From assembly GCF_000759535.1 (NCBI RefSeq), contig NZ_CP009455.1, positions 4,526,001 to 4,590,000 of the forward strand: a DNA stretch of 64,000 nt, in the 5' to 3' direction. Position 1 is the stretch's first letter. Each line of letters opens with the position of its first letter. The translations under genes were made by a program, and so were the position numbers. Below are positions 55,443-64,000 of this stretch, piece after piece. The notes under the pieces were generated by a model, which did not search any database, was not told where the DNA came from, and was given only the letters and a program-made list of their open reading frames with translations. Origin of the DNA: Pseudomonas cremoricolorata. GTDB taxonomy: Bacteria; Pseudomonadota; Gammaproteobacteria; Pseudomonadales; Pseudomonadaceae.

Positions 55443-57635
55443 CTACCAGCGGTACTGCAGGCCAAGGTTTGCCCCCCACGGCTGCTCGATCTTGTCTCCG
55501 TTGGCGTAGTCGAAATCAGCGTGCAGTTGCAACCGCTCGGACAACCCCACTGCGATACCGGCCCCAACCTCACCGCGAGAGCCGGACAAATCGTTGTCGA
55601 ACCGATTCTCGTTGACCTGGATCTCGTTGTCTGTGACGAATTCGTGGGCATAAGCAAGGCGCACGTACGGCTGGACGAACCGCCCGCCGCCAAGGTCGAG
55701 CGTGCGTCCCAGCGTGGCGCCTACCTTGCCCAGCACTGAATGAGTATCGTCGCCTTTGGCCTGCAAGCCGTTGTCCAGATGGTAGTCCTTGCCACCGATC
55801 GTCACTGCCGACCACTGTGTGAACGGCTCTAGGAAATAGCCATCATCGAGCTGGATGTGGCGGCCCAGCTCCAGCGAGACGCCCACGCCGAGGTTGCTGT
55901 ACTCGCTCTTGGTCCGCTGACCATCGCTGAGCGATACCTTGGCACTGTTGTCGAAATGGTTGAACTTGATCGTACTGTCGAAGTAATAACCGGTCTGCGC
56001 ATCCAGCCAAGTGCCGTACAGTCCTATATAGGAACTCTTGACCTGCGCGGTAGCACCGCGAATCAGGTCGAGCTCCGACGAACTGTGTCCGGCCATCACC
56101 CCCAGCAGCCATTGCCCATCGCCTGCGGGCAATGGCGCATCCGCTCCCAGTGAAAATCCTTGTTGCACCTGCTGGTAAGGACTGCCAGCGGCATCGGAGA
56201 CGTTGTATTTGTTGCCATATGCCCTGGCCCAGGCACCTGCCTTGCCCTGATCGCGACGAACTTCGCCCATCCGTCCGCGCAATGACGTCAATTCGCCATA
56301 CCACACGGTGGGCGCGGTGTTGAACAACGCGAGGACCGAGGCTGTGCCTGGACTGATCACCTTGCTCAAGCCGTCGAGGAACCAGCCATTGCCACGCTGC
56401 ACCAGTTCATAGGAAAACGCGCCCAGATCGACTGGACCGTTCAGCAAAGAGAACTGGGCATCACCTGCCCCAACACGGACCACCTGCAACTGGCTTTCAG
56501 CGACTGGATCGGCCCCACTGCTGCCGACCAATAACGCATGATTCCCGGTGGCAGTCCCGGTCACGTCGAGAAAATCGGTCTGCCCGGTGCTGAAGTCGGC
56601 GTCCATGATGAACGTGCCCGCGCCTGCCAACGTGCCGACAGTCAGGCGTTGATACTGACCAGGCTCGCCAAATCGGATGGAGCTGCCGTTGATCGCCAGG
56701 CTACCGAGTTGGCTGTCCTCGACCATGGTCCACTGCGAATCGTTGGTCAACGTCAGGCCCGCGACGTTGTCGAGGCGACCGACGAGACTGGCACGGTTAT
56801 CCAGAACCAGATTCGCAGTGGACCCAGCCTCGGCGCGTACGTCACCGGACAGCGCACTGTTATCCACCGTCATCAGGGCGCTGGAGTTGCCTACTACTTC
56901 GAGCAGTACGCCGTTGCTGCCAATTAAGGTCGAACCGGCCCCAACCAGGATTTGCGCTTGAGCCGGACCAATCAGCGAGTTGCCCACCAGGATGGCCGAG
57001 CCATTCTTGCCTTCGACCTGCGAGCCAAGCAAGTTCACCTTGGCAGACTCTGCGAACTCACTATCGGCGAACAGGTGCAGACCCTCGCTGGCGCCGGTCA
57101 GTTTACTGCCCTCTGCCTCCAGACGGGCATTGCCGAACAGAACGGCCGACGCCGCGGTGCCCGAGCCAATGAGCTCACTGTTGCGCAGCGTCAGGCTGGA
57201 CGCGCCGGACACCAGCGCTCCCCCGGATCGGCCTTCGACGTGGCTGTCATTGATTACCGCTCGCGAGCCGACTGCAACGGTACGGCTCAAGCGAATTCCA
57301 TAACGATCACTGGTGACACGCGTGTCGCCGCCAAGCGTGGCCTCGGCTCCTGCAGACAGCCTGATGGCATCCGTACCTGTCGCGCTGATGGACGCCTTCT
57401 GAGTACCCAGGCGGCCCGTAGCACCCACTTGGATCTGTAGCGTGGTAGCGCCATTGGCCGTCAGCGTCGAACCTGAAGTGACTCTATAGCTGTCCGTGGA
57501 CGTGGCCGCAGTGATGGTCTTGCTGCCCTCGACGGTAGTGAGGCCATACGCCTGACAGCACGTGACGAGCAGCGCAGGTCCGACGAACAGGCATTGTGCC
57601 AACGGATTGAGTAGAACGAATCGGGTCAAGGGCAT
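55443..57635 (-). CDS. Pertactin-like autotransporter
   Basis: 730 aa type Va secreted protein. An N-terminal signal of about 30 residues (MPLTRFVLLNPLAQCLFVGP) is followed by a passenger of short beta-helix repeats (residues 35-400) with runs such as SLTLRNSELIGSGTAASAVL and GSTLIGSNGVLLEVVGNSSAL. A pertactin-type linker (YQRLTVGTLAGAGTFIMDAD) and the C-terminal 12-strand beta-barrel (from about residue 455, ending NLGLQYRW) are present. The last residue is Trp rather than the usual Phe. No protease or adhesin motif is recognised. It is leftward and flanked by the two Ig-repeat genes. Confidence 0.92.
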   Translation of the reverse strand: MPLTRFVLLNPLAQCLFVGPALLVTCCQAYGLTTVEGSKTITAATSTDSYRVTSGSTLTANGATTLQIQVGATGRLGTQKASISATGTDAIRLSAGAEATLGGDTRVTSDRYGIRLSRTVAVGSRAVINDSHVEGRSGGALVSGASSLTLRNSELIGSGTAASAVLFGNARLEAEGSKLTGASEGLHLFADSEFAESAKVNLLGSQVEGKNGSAILVGNSLIGPAQAQILVGAGSTLIGSNGVLLEVVGNSSALMTVDNSALSGDVRAEAGSTANLVLDNRASLVGRLDNVAGLTLTNDSQWTMVEDSQLGSLAINGSSIRFGEPGQYQRLTVGTLAGAGTFIMDADFSTGQTDFLDVTGTATGNHALLVGSSGADPVAESQLQVVRVGAGDAQFSLLNGPVDLGAFSYELVQRGNGWFLDGLSKVISPGTASVLALFNTAPTVWYGELTSLRGRMGEVRRDQGKAGAWARAYGNKYNVSDAAGSPYQQVQQGFSLGADAPLPAGDGQWLLGVMAGHSSSELDLIRGATAQVKSSYIGLYGTWLDAQTGYYFDSTIKFNHFDNSAKVSLSDGQRTKSEYSNLGVGVSLELGRHIQLDDGYFLEPFTQWSAVTIGGKDYHLDNGLQAKGDDTHSVLGKVGATLGRTLDLGGGRFVQPYVRLAYAHEFVTDNEIQVNENRFDNDLSGSRGEVGAGIAVGLSERLQLHADFDYANGDKIEQPWGANLGLQYRW

Positions 57636-57783
57636 AGATGGCTACCTCGGTCATGCCATGTGGAAATCATGACCGGCTAGCCAGTCGCGGGGGAGCTTAC
57701 AAACATTAAAGGCAGCTTCATGTAGGAAAAATCCCCACTTCCTCAAGCTGCGCCTGAGCCCCGACGGAACGATCTCGTTTTCC

Positions 57784-59781
57784 TTACGGCCGCAAAGGAC
57801 AACTGCCGCTGGCATCGTGCATGGAAACGATGGCCTCGAGCTGTTTCGATACGATGGTCTTGCCATTGAGGTCGAAGCGGTAGGTGACCCTTCCTCGACC
57901 GTCGTGGTCGGTCGGATGGAAGGAGTAGATCGGCAGCACATGGTCGGTGTAGGGCACTCGCCAGACAAAGCCCTTGACGGTCGTGGCATCGAGCTTGATC
58001 GAATCGGAGAAGCTCGCGTTGGGAATGGCGGTTTCACCCGCGAAGCCGTGCACCGCGCTCCATTCCATCGTCAGATCGGCACCCGCCGCGACGCCATATT
58101 CCGTCAGATCCGGAACCTGGACCCTGATCGCCGGGTCGCCTGGACCAACCGGGTCGGCATACAGCGCCCTGCAGGTCAGCCAGCCCACTGGAGCGCTGGT
58201 GTTGGCCCCGAGAAACTCGGCAGCTTCAGGCCTCAGCACGTTCGCGTCGACCGTGACATCCGTGCTCGGCGAATGCACCGAGTTGGGATTGCCGGCACGA
58301 GCGACGGTGTAATGAACCTTGAAGTTACCATTGCCAACCGCGATGTAGGACCAGGGAATCTCCCGCTCGATCTCGTTACCCAAATCGCCGCTCTTGACGA
58401 CGTAGTCCGCTTCACTGACAGGCGTATCGGCCCAATGAAACGAGAGGGTATCCCCTTCCTTGAGCGCAGCGTCGACAGTGACTTTCAGCGTTGCAGGCTC
58501 ATTCTCGTCAGCATCGGTCAATTCATTTTTAAGGGTCGGGGTGGACTTGCCGTAGACCTCGGCCAATGCCAGCCGCGGGTTCACCGGATCGGGCCATTCC
58601 GGATCAGGGTTAGGTCCTACCGGACCCAGCCGCTCAAGATTGACTTCAATGTCGATCGTCTTGGTGCCTTGCGCCACCGTTCCGCGGCGCACCTTGTAGT
58701 GCACCGTAGTGGTGACATTGCCGGTGCTCGCGGTGCCGTACTGCTCCCACAACAAACTTGGCGCCAGATCGAAGACCAGGGGAAACTTGGCGTTGCTTCC
58801 GATCTCGCGCCACTCCAGCACGTGTGAGCCCCACGTCACCTGAATCTGGTCGGTGGACTTCCAATGATCGAAAGCCGGAATCTCGACCGTCACACCCGCC
58901 CAGGCATCCGCCTGATCGATCAAACCATCGCTGGCCAGGGGCACTTGCGGGTCTTGCAGGTTGGCCGGCAGCGCTCCAAGCGCAACGCCGACTGCCGTAG
59001 GCAGCGAAGGAAGGCTGCTGTTGCCCGCCTTATCAATCAGGACATAAAACGCCGTCAGTCCACCGTCACCGCCACTGTCGATGACACTCGCCGGCACCGC
59101 CAGGTTCTGCGGCAATGTCCCTACTGCGGTAACCCCTGCCGGGGTCAGGCCGGTCAAGTCTTCCGGAAGGCTTTCGAGCCAATACCAGGCAACCTGATCG
59201 CCCGCAGCCTTGTCAGGGTAATCCGGCAAGACAACCGTGACCGCATTCTTGTTCGCATCGGTCACATCAGCCACGTCTGGAAACTTGACCGGAAAGTTAC
59301 GTGGTGGCGAGTTGGCACCGTAGGGCGCGATGCGGTCGAATATCAGTCTCAGGTGTAGTGAATCGTTCTCGGAGCCGTTGTAGGTCACCACGGTGTAGTG
59401 AAACGCGTGTGCGCCCTCACCCCAAGACTTTATGCTGTCTTTATCAACGGTATAGGCCAGCGGAAACGAACCTGCATCGTCTCGATCGTAAGTATTGGTG
59501 AACAGCACTTCTTGAACGCCACTGGCGGGCGTATGAAAGATCGTCAGCTCATCGGTCATGCCCGGTGGCGCGAACGACCAGCCCGGAATATGAATGACCA
59601 GCGCCTTGTCGTCGTCGCGCAATACCGCACTCTTGACGGTGTTGTCTGATTGGTCAGCGAGTAAATCGTTACCGATGCTCGGAGCATCGACAGCCCTACC
59701 TGCGCTGCGCTGCGCACGGGTCAACCGCTGATTGCGCCGCGCCTGTTCGGCGCTGACGGTCGCTTGCATACTCTTGTTCAT
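57784..59781 (-). CDS. Ig-like repeat protein A (no signal peptide)
   Basis: 665 aa from the ATG at 59781 with an AGGATCAGGA site. The N-terminus is basic and hydrophilic (MNKSMQATVSAEQARRNQRL), not a signal peptide. About five modules follow, with phrases such as VAWYWLESLPEDL, QVTWGSHVLEWREIG and LSFHWADTPVSEADY, and the link motif LIFDRIAPYGANSP that parallels VDRIAP in protein B. The phrase YVLIDKAGNSSLPSLPTA matches YQIRDRAGNLSPRSRPAV of protein B. Two Cys occur only near the C-terminus. It lies between the RHS gene and the autotransporter on the same strand. Function is unknown; it may be an accessory or surface partner of the RHS protein. Confidence 0.65.
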   Translation of the reverse strand: MNKSMQATVSAEQARRNQRLTRAQRSAGRAVDAPSIGNDLLADQSDNTVKSAVLRDDDKALVIHIPGWSFAPPGMTDELTIFHTPASGVQEVLFTNTYDRDDAGSFPLAYTVDKDSIKSWGEGAHAFHYTVVTYNGSENDSLHLRLIFDRIAPYGANSPPRNFPVKFPDVADVTDANKNAVTVVLPDYPDKAAGDQVAWYWLESLPEDLTGLTPAGVTAVGTLPQNLAVPASVIDSGGDGGLTAFYVLIDKAGNSSLPSLPTAVGVALGALPANLQDPQVPLASDGLIDQADAWAGVTVEIPAFDHWKSTDQIQVTWGSHVLEWREIGSNAKFPLVFDLAPSLLWEQYGTASTGNVTTTVHYKVRRGTVAQGTKTIDIEVNLERLGPVGPNPDPEWPDPVNPRLALAEVYGKSTPTLKNELTDADENEPATLKVTVDAALKEGDTLSFHWADTPVSEADYVVKSGDLGNEIEREIPWSYIAVGNGNFKVHYTVARAGNPNSVHSPSTDVTVDANVLRPEAAEFLGANTSAPVGWLTCRALYADPVGPGDPAIRVQVPDLTEYGVAAGADLTMEWSAVHGFAGETAIPNASFSDSIKLDATTVKGFVWRVPYTDHVLPIYSFHPTDHDGRGRVTYRFDLNGKTIVSKQLEAIVSMHDASGSCPLRP

Positions 59782-59986
59782 GTCCTGATCCTTGCGTAAT
59801 GGTTACGTCCAGGGGGAACGCTATTGATTACGGAGCGAAGTCGGGGCTTGACGCATTGAACCGTTGGCAGACGATCGTCACAACTGGCATTTTTATCAGG
59901 TCGACAGCGCGATCATCGCTTCGCAATGCAAGGCCCGGAAGGCCTGCGCACGCACAGGCCTTCACGTCCGAATAGCGAGCGGAACT

Positions 59987-62900
59987 TCAGGGGTTGACGG
60001 ATCTGCTGTGCATGTCTGCTGACAGATCGAGGCCCACTTGCGTGGCCAGACGGTCCAGGGGGTCGTAGCCATAGGTCGCGCCCCGCGCCTCGGAGCTATC
60101 ATCGACACGAACCAGACGACCAAGGGCATCGTATTCGAGCACCCGCCCCTGATCGTCACAGGTCATGTTGCCGTCGGCGTCATACTTGAGTGCCACAACG
60201 CGCGGTTGTGCCTCCAGGCCGTTGATGATGATCCCAGTGAGTTGCGCCGGATCATCGGCATTCTCGAACTGATAACGGGCGTCGACTGTGCCACCATCGA
60301 ATAGCGTGCGCACGCGAGTGATGTTGTCCAGAGCATCCAAGGTAAAACGCTGGCCCTGTATCGGCTTGCCGAACGGATCGACGGGCCGGTAATCGTCTTC
60401 GCCTTCGCAGCGGTAATCGACCAGTCGACCGCGTTTATCGTAACTGTAAGTCTCCTTGCGCAGCAGCCGATCACCTTCGCAGAGCGTCTTGGTCTCCATC
60501 GCATCGACCGCGTCGTAGGTCTGGTTCAGTGTCTGGACGCAGTCTGTGAAGTCGAAACGACGAAGCGTTTCGCGCTCGAACTCGTCATATTCCAAGGTCG
60601 TTTCCAGGCTGCGGCGGCTGCCGTCATCATCACAGGTCTCGGTGAAGATGCGCCGGGTGCGGCCCAGCTCATCGTACTCGAAGGTGCTCGCCACAGTACC
60701 CAGCGCGGTTTGCACCAGTTGTCCCAAGGGGTTGTAGTGGTAAGACTGAATGCTGCCTAACACATCGGTATAACTCAGCAAACGCCCTTGCAAGCTGTGC
60801 AGGTAATGCATGGTGTAGTCGGTGTCGCCTTGCCCACGCATTTCTTTGCGAAGCTGGCCAGTACTGAAGTATTCCCGCTCCAGAACCTCATCCTGCTCGA
60901 CACAGCGAAGCAGTCGAGCGTTTTGCGGATCGTATTCATACTCGGCCTCTACACCTGAATCGATCAGTGCACGCTGCAGCGGCTCCTCGCCCAATTGCGG
61001 GAGATAGACGTACTTGATCGTGTTGCCGCGCGGGGTGATGACCTGCTGCGGTTGGCGCTGACCTTGAGCATAGAGGTAGGTACGCTCACGCCCCCCTGTG
61101 ATCGACGTGACCATACGGTCCAAGCCATCGAATCCCTGCTCGCCCAGGACGCTATGGACGCCTTTGTCGACCACCTTGATCAATACAGGAAGATCATCCG
61201 GGCTATGGGGGGCATAGTCGCGGTGAACGACGGCGGCATCGGCGAGCGTGTGATCGCTCAAGCGGTCGAATTCGTCGTAGGTGAACGAGGTTTGCGCCCC
61301 GCGCCCGTCGACTTCCCGCGCCGTACGGCCGAAACCATCGTAAAAATACTGGTGCAAGCTGATACGTGGGACGTTGTCGTCCCAACTGAAGCGCTCGACC
61401 TGGCTGGGCTTGTCGAAACGGTTGAGCCAGGTGACGGTTTTCCCGGTTCGCAGTTGACCATCTGCCGAACTACGCCATTGGGTAAGGATGGGGCCGTTGG
61501 AGTCGACGGTGCCGATCGGATCGTTTTGCGTATAGCTACGAACGCCATCGGCGCCGATCTCGCAATACTGCTGCCCCCAACCGTCGTACTCGAAGGCGCG
61601 GCGCAATGGCAATTCACTCAGCGCCAGCCAGTCATGTTCGGTTTCTTCGGTCAGTCGACCCAGGGCGTCGTACGCTGCGGTATAGACAAGGCGTTGTGCC
61701 TGTCGGGCCTGCGCCGACAAGCCGTAGTCAGGGTCCTGACGGGTGCGACGGACCACGCGATTGAGCCCATCGACGTAGGTCCAGCTGGTGACGCCCTTGA
61801 CGTCTTGTTCGACCTGCACGGCCTGGCTGCCATCAGTCGACAGATGATAACTGTAGTGACGCGTAGCCGTGTAGCGCTCATCGTTAGGGGAAACGGTTTC
61901 GCGGATGACCCGTCGCAGCTCGTCGTAGGCATAGGCGATCTGCACTTCATTATCGTCATGGTTGAGCAGTGGCAGGCCTGTCAGTACGCACGCTTGCAGG
62001 GTAGTGGTCTTCTGCGCATGACGCTGAGTGCCGTCAGCCTGCGCGGTATCGTGGTCGAACCCAGAGACCGTCATGCGTGTCTCGACCGCGGTACGCCCCT
62101 CGACCTGGACAAGGTCATACGCATATTCGCTGAGGGTGCGCAAGCCGCCAATGGTGCGCGCTTCGGACAGGCTACGGCCATAGCGCAGCGGATCGCTCAC
62201 CTCATTCGCGTACTGGGTCTGGGTGTGCGTCAAGCACAGGTCGTCGCTGACCCGGATCAGCGATTGGCTGCTAAGCAGCAGCGTGCCACGCCCGCCATCC
62301 AGACCAGGCAGCGCCTCGTAGGTATAGTCGGTGCGTAGTGCTTCAGTGTCCCCCTCGCCCTCGCTCGACGGCATCAGACTGCGAGACTTCAACTGACGAA
62401 CGAACCCCTCGGGATCGGCCGGACACCCCTCGCTGGGCTCTTTTGGATAGTAGCTCAACACCTCCTTGACACCGCTTGGCTCTACCTGCGCCACGAGGTT
62501 GCCATGGCGGTCGTAGTCGGTGCTGACTTGCTCGTCGCGGCGCAGGCCAGTGCCCGATTGGGTCCAGGCGGTGTTGGCCAGATGTGGTAGCTGGAAATGC
62601 TCAGGCTGATCTTTGAACGCAAGGTTGGGGACCTCATGGTAGGTCGTCGTGTTGCTCAGGATGCAACCCTCTTCGCGGGTGACCTCGGAGGTGGTCAGGT
62701 GGAAGCGGTTGAAGCTGCGCTCGATGGTCCGTGCCGGCTGTTCGTCGCGATACTGGGTTTCGGTCGAGCTGTAAACATAGCTTGTGCCGGTGAATGCATA
62801 GAGGTTGTCCAGGCCATTGTCCTGCCAACTGATGCCCGTTCCGTAACCGAGGAAATTGTTCGAGCTGAAGCTATAGCGGGTGTCTTGCACTGGCATGCCC

Positions 62901-63772
62901 TGGCCAGGCTCGAGTCGATGACGCTTGACGTAAGGCACAGACCTGCCCTGGCCGCCCGGCAGTTTATGACCTTGCTCCTCGTACTCGATGCGCTCGACCG
63001 CACCCACCGGCGTCTCGACGGTTTGCAGGCAACGCAGCGCACCGATGGGGCGGTAGGTGAAAGTCCAGCGTGCCCGATCCTGGCTGGGCAGAATGACTGC
63101 CGAAAGAGCATCGCCATCGCGCTCCAGGGAGTAGCTAGCGGACGCTGCCGAGTTCGGATTCAGGTGAATCAGCGCTCTGGCGTTGCTGCTGTAGTCGATA
63201 TGCAGCAAGGTACGCGCCGGCGTACTTTCCTCAACCATGGTAGCCAGGCACGCAACGCCCTTGACGACCTCGTAGGTCAGGCGAATGCCATGCCCCGAGG
63301 GGGCCAATACCCGCACGGGCAGCGCCACCTTGTAGTCCGGGGCCTGAGGCTGAAGCAGCTCGACCAGGCCGGATTTGTGCGCGATGCGATAACACAGGGC
63401 TTGCTCGTCGCTGACGTTTTCGAACTTGAAACTTTCGATCTTGCGCTCAGGAATGACCGCCGCGTGGCCGGGGCCATTGTCGGAGACCCTGAACTGTTCG
63501 CCTGTGTGCAGAGCGAGCATGCCACTGGACGGCACGAACTGGGTCAGGTTCAGGCTCCAGCCGATGCCGAATCCCGAATCTTGTACGTTCAAGGGATTGA
63601 AGCCCAGACGCAGCGGCAGTTCAGGACCATTCAACTGGTTGGCGGGCAACTCTGGCAACTCGATGGCCAGGGTGTACTGCCCGGTTCGCGGGTCGACCCC
63701 GCCGGCGACGAAGCTGAGAAAGTTGAAGGCATTGGAATGCAAGTAGGAAGTGGTTGCCATGGTATCACTCAC
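59987..63772 (-). CDS. RHS/YD-repeat protein, truncated before the RHS core
   Basis: 1261 aa from a GTG at 63772; an ATG at 63760 (MATTSYLHSNAFNFLSFVAG) is an alternative. The N-terminal part (GGVDPRTGQYTLAIELPELP and LGFNPLNVQDSGFGIGWSLN) is that of large pseudomonad RHS proteins. YD repeats run through residues 580-1250, for example AAYDALGRLTEET, FEYDELGRTRRIF and LEYDALGRLVRVD. The frame stops after GYDPLDRLATQVG plus 14 unrelated residues, where related proteins continue into the RHS-associated core and a variable toxin tip. No core or toxin remains downstream. It has no signal peptide, as is usual for RHS proteins delivered by secretion systems or Tc-like complexes. Confidence 0.85.
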   Translation of the reverse strand: MSDTMATTSYLHSNAFNFLSFVAGGVDPRTGQYTLAIELPELPANQLNGPELPLRLGFNPLNVQDSGFGIGWSLNLTQFVPSSGMLALHTGEQFRVSDNGPGHAAVIPERKIESFKFENVSDEQALCYRIAHKSGLVELLQPQAPDYKVALPVRVLAPSGHGIRLTYEVVKGVACLATMVEESTPARTLLHIDYSSNARALIHLNPNSAASASYSLERDGDALSAVILPSQDRARWTFTYRPIGALRCLQTVETPVGAVERIEYEEQGHKLPGGQGRSVPYVKRHRLEPGQGMPVQDTRYSFSSNNFLGYGTGISWQDNGLDNLYAFTGTSYVYSSTETQYRDEQPARTIERSFNRFHLTTSEVTREEGCILSNTTTYHEVPNLAFKDQPEHFQLPHLANTAWTQSGTGLRRDEQVSTDYDRHGNLVAQVEPSGVKEVLSYYPKEPSEGCPADPEGFVRQLKSRSLMPSSEGEGDTEALRTDYTYEALPGLDGGRGTLLLSSQSLIRVSDDLCLTHTQTQYANEVSDPLRYGRSLSEARTIGGLRTLSEYAYDLVQVEGRTAVETRMTVSGFDHDTAQADGTQRHAQKTTTLQACVLTGLPLLNHDDNEVQIAYAYDELRRVIRETVSPNDERYTATRHYSYHLSTDGSQAVQVEQDVKGVTSWTYVDGLNRVVRRTRQDPDYGLSAQARQAQRLVYTAAYDALGRLTEETEHDWLALSELPLRRAFEYDGWGQQYCEIGADGVRSYTQNDPIGTVDSNGPILTQWRSSADGQLRTGKTVTWLNRFDKPSQVERFSWDDNVPRISLHQYFYDGFGRTAREVDGRGAQTSFTYDEFDRLSDHTLADAAVVHRDYAPHSPDDLPVLIKVVDKGVHSVLGEQGFDGLDRMVTSITGGRERTYLYAQGQRQPQQVITPRGNTIKYVYLPQLGEEPLQRALIDSGVEAEYEYDPQNARLLRCVEQDEVLEREYFSTGQLRKEMRGQGDTDYTMHYLHSLQGRLLSYTDVLGSIQSYHYNPLGQLVQTALGTVASTFEYDELGRTRRIFTETCDDDGSRRSLETTLEYDEFERETLRRFDFTDCVQTLNQTYDAVDAMETKTLCEGDRLLRKETYSYDKRGRLVDYRCEGEDDYRPVDPFGKPIQGQRFTLDALDNITRVRTLFDGGTVDARYQFENADDPAQLTGIIINGLEAQPRVVALKYDADGNMTCDDQGRVLEYDALGRLVRVDDSSEARGATYGYDPLDRLATQVGLDLSADMHSRSVNP

Positions 63773-63824
63773 GCTTGTCAGGCAGCGCTGCGCCCCGGTG
63801 CGTATGGGGCGAGCGCCGGAGGGT

Positions 63825-64000
63825 TTACTGGAGATTGAGGGTCAGCGAATTTCGGCTGTCGGGGACATTGCCGAAGGTGACCTTGAGCCGGTGTCGGGAG
63901 CCATACGTATCGATCAGGGTGAACGACAAGGCTTTATCGAGTTCCAGTCGATAGTTATCGCCATCGCCATCCTGATATTGCCAATGGCTCAGGTTCGAGG
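63825..64000 (-). CDS. C-terminal end of an unidentified protein (partial)
   Basis: Read leftwards, 57 codons are open to a TAA at 63825-63827 and continue beyond the right edge of the window. The sequence (WQYQDGDGDNYRLELDKALS, then FTLIDTYGSRHRLKVTFGNV) is beta-rich and ends NSLTLNLQ. The next gene, the RHS gene, starts 52 bp later on the same strand, so they are probably co-transcribed. Family unknown. Confidence 0.55.
   Translation of the reverse strand, partial: SNLSHWQYQDGDGDNYRLELDKALSFTLIDTYGSRHRLKVTFGNVPDSRNSLTLNLQ

Noticed and set aside
55188..55739. 183-codon plus-strand frame after the autotransporter
   Set aside because: Most of it is antisense to the beta-barrel coding part; no ribosome-binding site or family match.
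60995..62338. 447-codon plus-strand frame across the RHS gene
   Set aside because: Antisense to clear YD repeats; composition is that of a shadow frame.

Overview
The window is a GC-rich (roughly 60%+) bacterial chromosome segment whose gene content and order point to a Pseudomonas of the P. putida group: leuC-leuD beside a LysR regulator, gltX-uvrB-aromatic aminotransferase with Glu/Ala and Asn tRNAs, the holB to rne lipid-synthesis/cell-envelope block, murB to comEC, and fadE beside a PA2817-type gene. This assignment is inference from synteny and protein character; no database was searched.

Layout. 1-2.85 kb: methyltransferase, leuD and leuC (leftward) with a divergent LysR gene. 3.8-9.2 kb: a five-PAS GGDEF/EAL protein, the small heat-shock gene ibpA with a sigma32-type promoter and a ROSE-like RNA thermometer, dusC and a thioesterase. 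9.3-10.2 kb: three tandem tRNA-Ala/tRNA-Glu units behind a near-consensus stable-RNA promoter. 10.3-18.6 kb: gltX, uvrB (with a LexA-type box), an aromatic aminotransferase, tRNA-Asn, DUF1285, a DUF4823 lipoprotein, a TetR regulator and tatD. 18.6-32 kb: holB, an inverted phage-type deoxynucleoside monophosphate kinase gene where tmk normally sits, then mltG-pabC-fabF-acpP-fabG-fabD-plsX-rpmF-yceD (leftward, from a strong promoter that seems to make a leaderless message), maf, sppA-like, a HAD phosphatase and rluC. 32.3-35.7 kb: rne with a roughly 1 kb leader. 35.76-37.08 kb: an IS3-family element with an amber mutation in orfA. 37.1-44 kb: murB, a low-molecular-weight phosphatase, kdsB, a Trm112-like gene, lpxK, exbD, exbB, comEC. 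44.1-49.75 kb: DUF2062, an ABC exporter pair, a GST and fadE.

From 49.8 kb to the right edge the window becomes accessory in character. It holds an unrecognised 507-aa protein with an Ig-like tail, a PA2817-type gene ending inside a dispersed repeat, an orphan pilin/chaperone pair with no usher, two paralogous Ig-like repeat proteins without signal peptides on either side of an autotransporter, an RHS/YD-repeat protein that stops just before the expected RHS core, and the end of another gene.

Functionally the core covers leucine synthesis, type II fatty acid and phospholipid initiation, peptidoglycan and LPS precursors, tRNA charging and modification, RNA decay and DNA repair. The most notable departures from the expected pseudomonad gene set are the loss of tmk and pilZ next to holB with a phage-type dNMP kinase in place of tmk, the truncated RHS gene with its signal-less Ig-repeat neighbours, and several regulatory RNA signals that can be read directly (ROSE element, leaderless yceD, a duplicated internal tRNA terminator, a candidate small RNA).
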